Source of the DNA: Sipunculus nudus
Lineage: Eukaryota; Annelida; Sipuncula; Golfingiida; Sipunculidae
NCBI GenBank assembly: GCA_026874595.1
Contig: CM049314.1
Coordinates: 71,688,300-71,752,299, forward strand
Direction: 5' to 3'
Length of the DNA stretch: 64,000 bases
Position 1 is the first letter of the stretch, and every line of letters begins with the position of its first letter. The notes below the pieces were generated by a model. That model did no database searches and was not told where the DNA came from. It saw only the letters and a list, made by a program, of their open reading frames with translations. The position numbers and the translations under genes were made by a program. Below, piece after piece: positions 11,627 to 23,500 of this stretch.

Positions 11627-11644
11627 ATATTTATATATATATTG
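11584..11644. repeat. (AT)n microsatellite
   Basis: AT dinucleotide run with a short interruption near 11623-11632. The YIYIYI frames across it on both strands are translated repeat. Confidence 0.95.
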
Positions 11645-11854
11645 GGAGTAACTGCTTCCTTGTTCTTGAATGCTTTAAGAATATTTAACGAGATTCCGAC
11701 GCGCACAGGCTTATTCTTCTTTTGAAAAGCTGGAGAGCGTAAAGAGGTGTTCATATTTGGTGGAGCGCCAATGAATGAAGTTCATAATGTAAGGAACGTT
11801 TATTCACATTCTGTTTGTATATTAAGTAATATTTAACCATGATTCCCAGGGACA

Positions 11855-12035
11855 CGCAGCAGTTCGCATCGCTCCACTCTGGAATTCCGCAAAACTGGAT
11901 GAATGCCGATGCCATCTACATTATGAAGTCACGTCACGCGTCAGCACGGTTTAAAGTGCGGCCCTCCCTGGTACAGCCTGCCATTTTCAACCGCAGGCCG
12001 ATTTCCCCTGTCCAAGTCACCTGTCCAATGCTATG
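11855..12035 (+). repeat. Left arm of an inverted repeat pair
   Basis: About 170 bp matches the reverse complement of 14046-14220 at roughly 80% by eye. Shared landmarks are GGAATTCCGCAAAACTG, GAATGCCGATG and GTACAGCC. Similarity ends sharply on the outer side. Together the arms flank the Penelope-like fragments. Confidence 0.75.
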
Positions 12036-12099
12036 ATTGATCCGAATAATTCATCGAGGGTTAGCCGTAAGCTGGATACCCAACCGTACTCCCTCTGCT

Positions 12100-12735
12100 T
12101 GATAGCAGGTATAAAAAGGAAATAACAAACGTAAACTTATACTAAATGATAAAACTTAATAAAGTATAATATAAAGAGGCTTAATATTATGCTAAAATGT
12201 AGTAAAAGATATAAACGTGACAATAAATACGCTCTAATAAATACCAATAATAAATACATTATAATAAATTCATAATAATAAAAACATGATAATAAAAAAT
12301 AATATATTAAACTAATAAAAATACAATACGTTGTAAACAAATGATTTTAAGTCATCAGGAGTGGTTTACTATATTAAAACCATATATATTACATATAACA
12401 ATATATTAAAAAAGGTGAAATTTAAAAATATTAAACGTTCACGAAGTTTAAAGAATATAATACAAAAAAATAATGCAAATAATATATATAATCTGAAATA
12501 ATAAGAATTTTAATATTAATTATGATAATATGAAGAAGAAAAAAAAGTTAAGAGAAAAAAATAGAAATAATAATGGATAAATGGAAACAGAGTCGAATAG
12601 GACGAGGTAAAAGGTAAGAAATGGAGGAAACAAAGTCATAAAGTTGATAAGAATCATGTACCATAAACTGTAAAGAAAAAGAAAGATGGAAGAAAAAGAG
12701 TACGTGATCACGTGTGGCTAGAATCTAGAGTTTAA
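12100..12735. other. C-poor, purine-biased AT-rich stretch
   Basis: The plus strand is dominated by A with very little C. From about 12530 to 12700 it is almost pure purine (GAAGAAG/AAAGAAAG-like runs). It lies between the inverted repeat arm and the Penelope GIY-YIG fragment. No coding potential is seen. Confidence 0.5.
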
Positions 12736-12738
12736 TGC

Positions 12739-12985
12739 TTATAATATGCCAGGTAACCTTCGTCTTGTTTGAAGCCAGTTTGTATCCAGTTTATTTATGA
12801 GTTTCAATTCCCAAATTTGTCTTAACCTAGTGTCGTCGAGATCTCCCTTTAGTATGTGTATCCTTATATGCGCCATTGTGTCCAGGCTGTGAGAAGTGTA
12901 TGCCCACCGGATTGTGTTTTTGGTTGAAGAAAATGGAATTTCTATGGCCATTTATTCTCATGCTTCACCTTTGACAAGTTTTACC
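12739..12985 (-). pseudogene. GIY-YIG endonuclease fragment of a Penelope-like element
   Basis: Two minus-strand frames together resemble the C-terminal GIY-YIG domain of a Penelope-like retroelement. One frame has YIGKTCQR then RINGHR and NPVGIHFSQPGHN, interrupted by a stop. After a frameshift the other gives HSLDTMAHIRIHILKGDL, then a R-x3-E-x2-LI-x-KL-x-T pattern (QIWELKLINKLDT) that matches the end of the domain. This nuclease would nick target DNA for insertion. Frameshifted and dead. Confidence 0.65.
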
Positions 12986-13309
12986 GATGTATATGGACTA
13001 AAGTCATAAACTAAATGAAATTAAGTAGACGGTTCCTTTGCTTGTAGATGTAAATCAGCCATTAATAGTGCATGTATCCGTTAATTTTCACAGTATCTCC
13101 TAGGGCAGTAGAAGGACACTTAAGGCAACGTGATCTTTTCGAGGAAAAAAAAAAAAACACGGACAGAGCTACTGGAATTTTGAACGTTCGGTTAGAGATT
13201 GGTTTAGACTAATCCAGAAATAATTAGTTCCGTAAGAGTTCCAGTACCGGAAATTATAGGTCTGCTACGATAGCCTTTCATATGGATTTTGGTCAGCGTG
13301 TATATGCCC

Positions 13310-13545
13310 TGTTGAATGTTTATTTTTTTAAAGTTAACACAGGATTAGTTTCAATTATTTTAAGAGTTTTTTTTCAGGTGGTTCTCCGTCTAATGTTATA
13401 AAATATTTGTCATCACCGAGTTGCCCGTAGACCTCTTTCATGTAACCTGTTTTGTCCCGTGTTACATAGGCGCTTCCTTTATCGGGTTGTCTAATAATTA
13501 TTTTCTTATATTTTTATTTGGTGATAGCTCTTTGTTCATAATAAG
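13310..13545 (-). pseudogene. Penelope-like reverse transcriptase, N-terminal fragment
   Basis: The minus-strand frame reads IIIRQPDKGSAYVTRDKTGY followed by MKEVYGQLGDDKYFITL. The pattern (P)DKGSA-x-V-x-R-x2-Y-x3-V-x2-QL-x-D-x2-Y is characteristic of the start of Penelope-like RT. It is in the same orientation as, and upstream of, the GIY-YIG fragment at 12.74-12.99 kb. The intervening RT core (over 1 kb in complete elements) is missing, so there has been an internal deletion. Confidence 0.65.
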
Positions 13546-13603
13546 TGAGGTTTTTTGAAGATTGGTACATTTTTTTATATTTCCGAATTGGTCACATTTC
13601 TAA

Positions 13604-13605
<2 letters not shown>

Positions 13606-13660
<55 letters not shown>
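13606..13660. repeat. (AT)n microsatellite
   Basis: An uninterrupted run of about 55 bp, directly upstream (minus strand) of the Penelope RT fragment. Confidence 0.95.
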
Positions 13661-13664
<4 letters not shown>

Positions 13665-14045
13665 TTCTGACTTCCATTCCTCCACTGGGCGTTTCAGATT
13701 CATTAGATAGTGAGTTGTAATGGGGGAATATTCTATTAATCTGGATCTGTGGAAAATATCTTCTAAGTCTCCATAAATTTCTCTGTTATTATTATAGTTG
13801 AAGGAGGAATTTTCAAACACTTTTGTATGATATCCAACCCTACACCCTTTATGCCTTTTTATGGTATATCTTTATAAGTGTTATCATATAACTTACGTTT
13901 ACTATTTACATTGCATACCGGCGACGTAGCATGGAACATTTACCCGGTCCGATGGTCGGGCCTTACACAACATTGGGAAATCGAAGAGGGTGTAGTGTTT
14001 GGTATCGGGCTCGCTACACATTTCGACCTAGTAATCGGACCAATA

Positions 14046-14220
14046 TTATCATTGGACTAGAAGCATTGATAGGGGCTGCGATTCGAATGGCGGGCTGTAC
14101 CACGGAGGGCTGCACTTTGTACCGAGCAATCCTTGACGTGACCTCATAATGTGGATGACATCGGCATTCATGCAGTTTTGCGGAATTCCGGAACGGAGCA
14201 ATGCGTACTGCTGTGTACCA
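14046..14220 (-). repeat. Right arm of the inverted repeat pair
   Basis: Reverse-complement partner of 11855-12035, about 2 kb away. Penelope-like elements can have pseudo-LTRs in inverted orientation, which would fit; a foldback or unrelated dispersed repeat is also possible. Confidence 0.75.
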
Positions 14221-14301
14221 CGCCCACACCGGGCATTATAGTTGAAATTCTTTGTACTATTTAATAATATTGTACTTCCATGTGTCTGTTTTTCTTTGCA
14301 G

Positions 14302-17300
14302 TTCTCCGCTTGAAAATAAGAAGGTCAATTGTCAGCAGAAGACACAAACCATGTTAATAGTTTTTATCATATTCATGACACAAGGTAATGTCCAATGTTC
14401 GTTATTCTGCAAAAGGTATACAGAATAATACTCTTAATCTACACAAAGAAACTGAGTGTTGATCTGTTAGAAAGGATCATGAGAGTAATATGACAAATGG
14501 AAACATATGTAATTCCTTGCATGATTTTTTTCAACAAATAATAAACAGAAGGGAGTATGGTAAACTTAAATAAAAAATATCATCGATGAGGGCTATCATC
14601 ATTCATGTGTTTATTAGGAACATTTCTGGAAAGAGTCAAGTCTAAGAAGAATGTTTCTTTTTCTCGTTATCCCTTAATACTCTGGCACCCTAATCTGAAC
14701 AAAAATGCCCTTAATTAAAATTGGGGTGTTGAAACTAAACCTCTGGAGGTAGTCTTTAGTGATTTTTAAGGGATATATATATTTTTTAAACAAACTATAT
14801 TTCTTTATGTTATCATAATTTTAGCAACAACAGCTTTGTTTAAGGTCATTTTACTATGAATGATAAAGATGCTATCGATAACTTAAATGGTTTCTATATA
14901 TGCAAAGAGCATTTGGAATAACACTTTCTTCCTGTAAAAAGAGCACAACTCAAATGTGACGTAATTTTTCTTGTTATCGGAAGAGATATTAGAATTATGC
15001 CATTGTGAGTGGGCTCATTGAAACCACCGGCGAAAATATGTGTTGACCTTGCGGCTCTAATCAATCATGCACAAAAATTGATCCCGGAGCTAATCAGTAC
15101 GGACGGAATCATAAACATCAAATATATACGAGAGAACGGAACACCCACGTTAAAATATTTTCATGCTGATTCATGCAAATCGACAACATCATATTACATT
15201 TCAGACTTCGTCAATAGCTCTGAATACTTGACACAATACCCGAAAACTGAACAAGCCCTCGTGAAGGAGAGAATTTTAGAGCCCACTTGTCCTTTTACAT
15301 GGACCGATCGTCTAATGGCAAAGAGGGTGTCGAGTCTTCTGCTGCTGATAAACTCTATTCGACCATCACCAGTTCCTAAGTGCAGTAAGTGACTGTCAAA
15401 CCTTTTCCCCTAATAGAAACCCAGATCCGAGTATATAAATCTCAAACTCGTGTACTCAAGTACTCGTGTCAAATAATATAAAATTATCTTAATAAAAATT
15501 ATAATGCATATTTTTTGCAGCAATATATTGACCAAACGTGTAAAATAATATAATCTACAAAACATTCATATCTAATCTTTATGTTTTTTTGAAACACAGC
15601 CACGCTGTTCATACAAGAATAAAAGTAGCAAATCATCACAACTTGTTCCCATTTTTTCTTTAGAAATAATCGCTTGTAGTATATTGACAAAGTAAGCACG
15701 AGAACTCTAATGTGAGTTGGGTGATTGTAATGTGAATGTTCTAGTGTAAATGTGCTCCCTTTTAAAAGGGTTATCGATGAAATAACCCACATACCTCTCC
15801 TTATTTTTGAATGGAGCCCTAGCTTTTAAGTCCAAAGCCTTAATTACCAGGCTACAACCCGCCCCTTGCTACAGTAAACCATGTTGCTTGAAGAATTTTA
15901 ATTTGATGTAATAGTTAATGACAATATCAAAAAAATAGTAACACTTTTTTATACGTAGGATGGTATAATGTTTGTTTTACAGAACACACATGTGGCAAGC
16001 GCTTTGGCTTCATGTTTCCTCCTCTCACCGCTGACACATACAATAAAAATACCACAAGGGGTTGCTACTTATTCTGTCCCTCAAAATCAATGACTCAAAA
16101 TGAAGCCAGGGCGGTGTGCAAAAAGAATGGAGGCGACCTGGTTAGTATTGAATCTAAAGCGGAAATACAGCATCTTGAACAAATAATGAGGACAAATCCG
16201 GGGAAGCAGGCTTTCGGTGAGCAAAACTAAGCTGATATTTATTTTAATATCCATTATCAAGCTGGGTCTATATTTAAATCCTGTAAATTGTGTTGACTCC
16301 TTAAGGGTAAATCCAGAGCGTGTGTAAAATATGTTTAGGAAAACAAATCGAATTTTCCATCGGTTCTGTAGTGACCTGACGGCATTAGTTCTGTGCCCTG
16401 AAGCATATGGTAGTGTATAGAGACTGTAATCATTTACCCAATTAACCTAGTTAATTTGAATGTTAGTTTCGGTAGTTTTTTTACCTTTGTAAGTAGCAGC
16501 ATGTCTACTTTCAGTTATTGTCGTTAAGCCAGGTAGTATTGGTTTATACTTATGTGAGGTTTGGGTCGTTCTTTTTTTATATTTCTGTCACATCTGCTTG
16601 AGTCACTGATTTGATTTTATAAGACAGAATAATTTTGTTTCTTCCGTCGATGCTATAATTAAGATCGATCATGCAGTTGTTGTTTTTCGTTAGTTTGCGT
16701 GTTTGTCTGTTTATATTTCAAAACTTAGACCGTGTCTATAACCTTTTCTATGGAGAGCGTCTTGATACTGTAATGCAGCTTTCTTGACATTTTCTTATAG
16801 TTTTAAAGATTCTAATGGTCTGCTTTTAAGGCTGTATTTTATGCCCTTGAATATCTGCACACATTGAGGTTTTGAGGTTGAGTTTACGTAAAGGGAGTGA
16901 GCATTTTCATTGTTTGTTTCATTGTGGTGATTGTCAGTTCCCGGTTCTTACATATAAGACATACAGGATTACATCTTCTTTCATAATATCTGTTGGGCGT
17001 TACGATACGTTTATTATTCCATGATCATAGTAGTAGGATGAAGTAATGATCGTATTGTAGGATAATTTCTACAAGCAGGTCATAGGTACAAAACATGATA
17101 TTGGCTAATGTAGTTGGATTATTTATCATCATGTTTTTGTTGAGTCGTGCTTGTGTATATTTTGACAATTTCTCATTCCGATATGTTCTTTACGCATTTG
17201 TACAAAAGCTAATATTGCGTTTCCTATTTTTTTCCCAGTAGAAATGCATACCTCAAATGGTACACATATATTTTTTCTCCCTCTGGTTGACACATCTGAG

Positions 17301-18031
17301 CTGTGTTGAACTGCTGCGGTGTTTTTGAGTAATCTGAACCGAAACAGAGCTTCATATATTAATCGTATTGTTGTAAATTTACATTAGATACTCAGCAGTT
17401 TCGAGATTAACGTTGATATAAATCAATAAACGTTGCGTGTGACGACATTTATTTGATAATAAGGACGCTTTACAGCTCTTCAGAATATGTCCAATATAAT
17501 TTCCCCGTTCTATTGAATGGACTCCAATTTTTTCCATTAATGTTTCATAAATGATCTCTGTCATATCATAGCCGTCATTCATAAACTGTTCGTAACTACT
17601 GAATGATCAAACTGATAATAAAAGATCTTTTCATACCTACAGTAAGGAATTTCTTTTTGTATTCGCACATAGGTATGCAGTAATGTCATTGTCATATTCT
17701 GCTAGAAACAAGACCCATTTAAGAATTATCTTAAAAACTGAAATTCCTTATTATTGCTATTTTAGACCCCATAAATCATCGGTTTACAGTCAAACCTCTC
17801 CGCGGCTACTGGACTTCCGGAGTATACTATAAAGAGACAGATAAATGGATATGGCAAGCCACTGGAAAACAACTCCGCTTCGCCAAATGGGCGCTCCATC
17901 AACCTGATAATTTCGCAGGCGAAGACAGAATGTATGTTAACATGGAAAATTTTAGATGGAATGATGTACATGCTCACAAAATGAATTGTCCTCTCTGTGA
18001 GATCAAGACGGCCTGCGTCTCCAACGAGTAA
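14302..18031 (+). CDS. C-type lectin gene 1, four coding exons, 302 aa
   Basis: Probable secreted carbohydrate-binding protein. Coding exons: 14351-14384 (ATG and short hydrophobic start MLIVFIIFMTQ), 15010-15384, 15983-16216 and 17766-18031; a CTTTGCAG acceptor at 14301 marks a 5'UTR exon start. All introns are phase 1. Residues 12-136 are a domain I do not recognise. The CTLD spans about 137-302: Cys140, GCYLFC, EARAVC, GGDLVSIES, then GYWTSG, QPDN (260-263, galactose-type) and WND (279-281), with LCE at the end. The 234-nt third exon has exactly the length of its counterpart in gene 2. The second canonical CTLD cysteine is Tyr271. The exon-2 acceptor (TTGTGAG) is weak, so that junction is the least certain part. 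The three other introns have good GT/AG ends. Confidence 0.85.
16217..17765. other. Intron 3 of C-type lectin gene 1
   Basis: A 1.55-kb intron with GTGAGC donor and TATTTTAG acceptor. It may hold decayed minus-strand transposon sequence around 16860-17580, but no family could be assigned. Confidence 0.5.
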
Positions 18032-18118
18032 CTATTAAAGAAGAAGCAGTCAAACACAGTTTGGAAAAGCCTCATACATCATCGTATTTGGATATAAATG
18101 GATGTTGTATATATTGAC

Positions 18119-18124
18119 AATAAA
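18119..18124 (+). terminator. AATAAA polyadenylation signal of lectin gene 1
   Basis: Canonical AATAAA 88 nt after the TAA stop codon and just ahead of an (AT)n tract. It implies a short 3'UTR. Confidence 0.6.
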
Positions 18125-18143
18125 CATTGCGTGCTCTGAAAAG

Positions 18144-18145
<2 letters not shown>

Positions 18146-18187
<42 letters not shown>

Positions 18188-18222
18188 CACACACACACAC
18201 ACACAAACAAACAAACACATAA
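18146..18222. repeat. Compound (AT)n-(CA)n-(CAAA)n microsatellite
   Basis: An AT run to about 18184, then CA to about 18204, then CAAA units. Confidence 0.95.
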
Positions 18223-18869
18223 ACAAGAATGAAATAAACAGAACCAAGGATCACAACAGAGATTTTAGCATCAAACTGCGGCTAAATAATGAAAATGTTG
18301 CATCCAGTTTCATAAGTGTTTTTTTTGCAGGATCAAGTAGAATTATCAAATTCTCGTTAATAAACATGAACATATTTTAACTTTAATTCAGGTCATGATC
18401 TCATATGACCCCAAAGATACATTTTACAAACCTCAAGAGTATTCGGTATTTAAGAATCAACACAATAACATTTTCATTGATAGATATAAATATATAGATA
18501 TGATTTATTTTCCGAATATTCTATAGTGTCATTCCTAGAATAAGACTCTTTCATGTAGTTCCTGGATGGCAGTGTAAGGAGAACTCCTGGTAATTTTAAA
18601 TTTTCCTCGTGGATCGGCCGTCTGAAATATCATGTCCATCTTTTTCAACAGTCTTTTCGATCAAATCAAATACAATGTATACATACAATTTGTAATAAAC
18701 ACATTTTCAGGATTTTTTTCAACCATAAATAAAATTTCAAAGCCTGTACATTGCACATGCAATATATATACATGTATTTATATATAATACCAAAAAGGCA
18801 AACGCTATTGTGTTAATATTAATTTTCTTAGGTAAAACATTCATTGGAAAGAAAATATGAAATAAACTG

Positions 18870-19055
18870 CAAAAAACATGAAAGGCGATATTACAAATAC
18901 GACATGGCATTACAATACAAGCTCGTAATTCTTACGTTCGTTAAACCGAAGTTAAGAATTGTTGTCTTGTTGATATTGTTTATAACATTGAGATACCAAT
19001 AACTGTGGACTGGTCATTACCATCTGTGCACCTAATAGGCGCCCAATAAACTGAA
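18870..19055 (-). repeat. Duplicated lectin 3'-flank block, copy a
   Basis: Similar to 28945-29110 and 58750-58925 (shared: ATTACAA-ACGACATGGCATTAC, a GTTGTC/CTGTC stretch, and GACTGGTCATT followed by AAACTGAAGG). At 58.75 kb this block lies 3' of an intact minus-strand lectin gene, so here it marks the 3' end of a lost lectin copy. The CTLD exons that should follow on the right are replaced by the 47-bp satellite. Confidence 0.7.
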
Positions 19056-19059
19056 GGGC

Positions 19060-20125
19060 CCCCGCATCCTACATACGATACACTGAAAAGAAGCCTTTCC
19101 TTTTGACCTCGTACGATAAAGTAAAAAGAGGCCATTCTTATTTACATCGTATCATACATATGGTACAGCTGAAAGTGGCCATTCTATTGACCTCCTATTA
19201 TACCTACGATACCGTGAGTAATGTCATTCTAATTTACATCGTATCATAAACACGATTCGGTGAGTTAATGCCATTCCTATTGACCTCATATCATACAATC
19301 GATACAGTAGAGGATGTCATACCTATAAACCTCGTATCATACATACAAAACAGTGAAAATATGCCATTCCTATTAACCTTGTATCATACATACTAAAAAG
19401 TGAAATGATGCCATTCCTATTGACCTCATATCGTACATACGATACAGAAAAAAGATGCCATTCCTATTGACCTCATATCATACACACGATACAGTAGAGG
19501 ATGCCATTCCTATTAACCTTATACCATACATACTATACAGTGAAATGATGCCATTCCTATTGACTTCATATCGTACATACGATACAGAGAAAAGATGCCA
19601 TTCCTTTTGACCTCATATCATACACACGATACAGTAGAGGATGCCATTCCTATTAACCTTATACCATACATACTATACAGTGAAATGATGCCATTCCTAT
19701 TGACCTCATATCGTACATACGATACAGAGAGAAATTATGTCATTCCTATTGACCTCATATCATACACACGATACAGTAGAGGATGCCATTCCTATTAACC
19801 TTGAATGATACATACGATACAGCGAAAAGAGGCCATTCCTATTGACCTCGTTTCGTACATACGATACAGTGAAAAGAGGCAATTCCTATTGAACTCGTAT
19901 CGTACATACGATACTGTATAGGATTCCATTCCTATTGACCTCATATCATACAGACGATACAGTAGAGGATGCCAATCCTATTGACCTAGTATCAAACATA
20001 CGGTACAGTAAAAAGAGGCTATTCCTGTTGACCTCTTATCTTACATAAGATACAGTGGTAAGAGCCCATTCCTTTTCAACTCGTGTCATACATACAATAC
20101 AGTGAAAATAAGCCATTCCTATTGA
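19060..20125. repeat. ~47-bp tandem satellite
   Basis: About 22 units with consensus close to CCATTCCTATTGACCTCATA then TCATACATACGATACAGTGA and an AAAGATG tail. Unit length varies by one or two bases, with higher-order similarity among units around 19400-19800. The array starts directly after the duplicated 3'-flank block. There are no spacers, so it is not a CRISPR-like array. Confidence 0.9.
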
Positions 20126-20400
20126 TCCCGCAATCCTTTTGACGCAAACGTTAATTTAACCACCTGTTCTTGAATATTAGATTTTATTCCATTGCAAATG
20201 TGTTCCAGCTCAATCCGAGTTGAATAGAGCAAAATATTTAATCTTCTTTTTTTGGATTAAGTGTAGACTAGGTAGACCCGGAATTACGGCAAAATTGACT
20301 GGATAAAAATCTAGGATTTTTTAATAATATATATATTTATCAACTATGTAAAACAATATCAGTTATCCCTCTCTCCATGAAATTTACCGATTAATAAACT
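20126..20400. repeat. Segmental duplication partner of 31620-31890
   Basis: Shared stretches include TTGGATTAAG, GGAATTAC-G-AAAA-TGAC/CTG, and CAATATCAGT-AT-CCTCTCT. Together with the 3'-flank blocks this shows that 18.87-20.4 kb and 28.9-31.9 kb descend from one ancestral segment. Confidence 0.6.
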
Positions 20401-20454
20401 AATAATTTATCACTACGAGTTAATATTAATGTTAGGAATCAGTATTACATACAC

Positions 20455-20560
20455 TGTTAGAGGACGCACAGTTCTCTTCTTCTTCTGTCCATTTTAGGGA
20501 TTTGAATCCGTACAGGATTTAAGGGAGTATATGATACAGAAAAGATTAGATGTTTCGGTG
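20455..20560 (-). pseudogene. PAN-like lectin exon remnant
   Basis: The minus strand shows the 3' part of the exon seen intact at 62132-62335: a GGATTTGAATCC/GGATTTGGAGCC-type stretch and the conserved GAACTGTGC just before the donor. Only about 100 bp align and the frame is not kept. Confidence 0.5.
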
Positions 20561-23500
20561 TGAGAAAAATAATGGCTGGTCTTTTGAAATGACAAGACGT
20601 TTCGTAAACGACCCGTTTTAATCACTTTCAGCATTAGCCCTTTAACCGCCAATATTGTTAAACATAGTTTGTATTAATGGTTTTCATTGGACCTATGATA
20701 GCAAAAGCATTAAGAGTCGACATTACCAGTGACCAGACACCATAATACCAAATGTTTGATCGTGCTACGCATGCTGGCGGTTTGCATTTGTCCTGAATAT
20801 CTAAAATTAATAAACCGAGTTATATTTACTAGCACGCATTTGTTAGGTTCATACGTGCTGAAAGTTGATTGACTGATTATAACGTTGTAATAAATGATCA
20901 AATGTGCGCAAAGTAATGTTAACTTGTAACTCTGTGCATGTATTAACATACTTTTTTCCAGGAATGCCTATTCCTCAATTAATCATTTTAGCCTCCTTGA
21001 ATAGCTAATTACGGTTTTATTGGATCACATAATAGCTGACTTGGAAGAACCGAAGGGTCAATGTAATAAGAAAGTCTGTCATTAATATATCAGGGCATCT
21101 AATTAAGGAAATATTGCAATGCATACGTTTTATTATATTCAAATTTATTGACTGATTATCAGAATGTTAGAACCTTTTTTACGCTATCTGTATTTGAACT
21201 CCCCCATTCATATGCTGCTAGTTAATCTTAATCTATTGTATAGAAACTGGCATGTATTTTATTTGAAATGGTATTGGAAACATCAAGAACAAGATGATGG
21301 CCATGACAGAATCATAATAACCATATATAATTAGGTATTAGTTCAAAATATCCGTATTTTTCTGCATTGCTCTATCAAAACATACTATCATGATCGATCA
21401 TTTTATCTGATTGTGTTTACCCATTCTTCTGCGCATTGACTTTCACTATCAGACTTTATCGAAGGTCGCATTCATTACAATGTTTATATAAATTAGTTAT
21501 GCACAGTAATGTTGTTTGTTCTAATGTACCTCGTTATATACAGCTTAGCCTCCGTTCTGTTTCATTTGTTAAAACCAAATCCCTTTAATTTTTAATTAAA
21601 ACACTGTAGGATAATATCAAAATAAAATAACACATAGGAAGGTGCAAACGATTTATTATGAGGAGGGATACAGTATAATTCGACTTACATTTCAAGTTCT
21701 GTGTATTTTTATTTAATATCCAGTTTGCGCTTAATATACATATCCAGCTGCTTTTGGCAAAATGTTTACATTTGATACATACTGATATACATCTTTCTGC
21801 CAAATGGCGGCGTTGTTGGCTGGTCCTTGATGACATGGAGCACTGTGTCCTATCTAGGCGTTATTGCTTATTCATTGAAGACTAGGAGCACCGTATACTG
21901 TATAGGATGCGGGATATTTTTAGAATCAAACATTAATGGGCAGAAGGTATAATTTTACAAATTTTGGAATGAACAGTATTGTTCATACACATACCATTAA
22001 TGTCTTTTGATTTTACAATCTACCAGATAGTATTGGAAAGTAGTAGATTTAAGAGAATTTGTTAAACTGGAAAATAGAAAATAGTAACAGGAAAAATCAC
22101 AAATATACAAATGGATATGAAACGGTCGTCGTTATTTACCTGTTATTAATCCGTTCTTTTTTAGCAGTTTAATTTCCTGTACTTTGAAATATCCAACAAT
22201 ATCAACTGACTAATGGCCATAGAAAATCACCATGTAACTGGTATGTTTCTTCTGGACACGATTTTTATTCTACACCGGTTGTCATGAATATATAAACCTA
22301 GTTTGTGTTCAGTTTATAGTACTTCGGAAGAAGCACTCCTGGGGCAAGCTGACTGGTGTCTTTAGAGTTCAAACCGTTATTCACCTGTCGTTTGAATTAG
22401 TGCCTTTGCACGATTAAGCTTGTTATATTCAGGCTATAATTATGATTTCATCAGTTACCATAACATTTTGCAAAAAGTAAATCCATTGAGAATAACACTA
22501 AATGGCTATGATTTAATTCGTGTATACTATTTAAATTGCAAAACCATGTGAAGTGCATATTAAAAGGAATCAAATTACCTATCTGAGCTTTTAAAACTAA
22601 AGGTAAATCCTTGGATTTTTTATAAAAAAGGCAAACAAAAATGGACATCAAAGGAAAACAGGCTGCTTGTTATGTTTAACATCCTTATATTATGTGGGGC
22701 ATTGCAAAATAATCAAATCAATTTCAACGAGGGCACCTGGCAGCAAGTCAGATAAGCCAGAGCTTTGAATGACGTTTTGCAACACGTTTTTACCTGCTCA
22801 TAAATGGAACCTCCTACCTAAAGTTACATGTTTTTTCTGTTAGCCAACATAGCTGCTGTTGATAAGCAAGCCCATACATCCTTTCAGAAGATCTTATAAG
22901 AAATAATAACAATCCAATTTACCATTAGATCATTTATATATATACAGAGGAAGCCAGAAATCACATAAATTATTTTTCAAATGGTGGGTGAATGGGCACC
23001 TTTTATAATATAGTCCTATAGTTTTTTATCACGTAGAATAAATTGACACTGAATGAAAATGAAACAGTAAAAGAACGACATATTGATGCAAAACATGCAA
23101 AAGACTTTGCTTTTGCAATTTATGTTTTATACCTTGTTTGTCGTTATATAACCTTAGTGACCAATAATGGTGCTCCACATATAATATTGTTTCACGTTGA
23201 AATGTGAGATTTTGGACCAAGTTCTGCTGTTTCAATTAAATTTTAATCATATTCCATAATCATTTTCTTTTTTTACTAACCTGATATGGGACTACTTTTT
23301 ATATAATTCTAACATTATTTTCAAAATTCAACATATACAAATAAACCACATTTTAAAATTAAATCATTACTTATATTGCCAAGGATATCATTTTACATCT
23401 TGAATTAATGTCTTATTACTTTTCCGACTCTGTATATGTATGTTTGTTCTGTCTGCTTGTTTTCAGAATGTTTATCATCTGATGACATCATTTAACCAAC

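Noticed and set aside
11542-13820. Long YIYIYI reading frames at 11.6 and 13.6 kb (also 18.1, 27.4 and 40.3 kb)
   Set aside because: They are translations of (AT)n microsatellites; both strands and several frames stay open for that reason alone.
19060-20125. Regularly spaced repeats that might suggest a CRISPR-like array
   Set aside because: Units are contiguous with no unique spacers and the genome is eukaryotic. It is a plain satellite, as is the 51-bp array.
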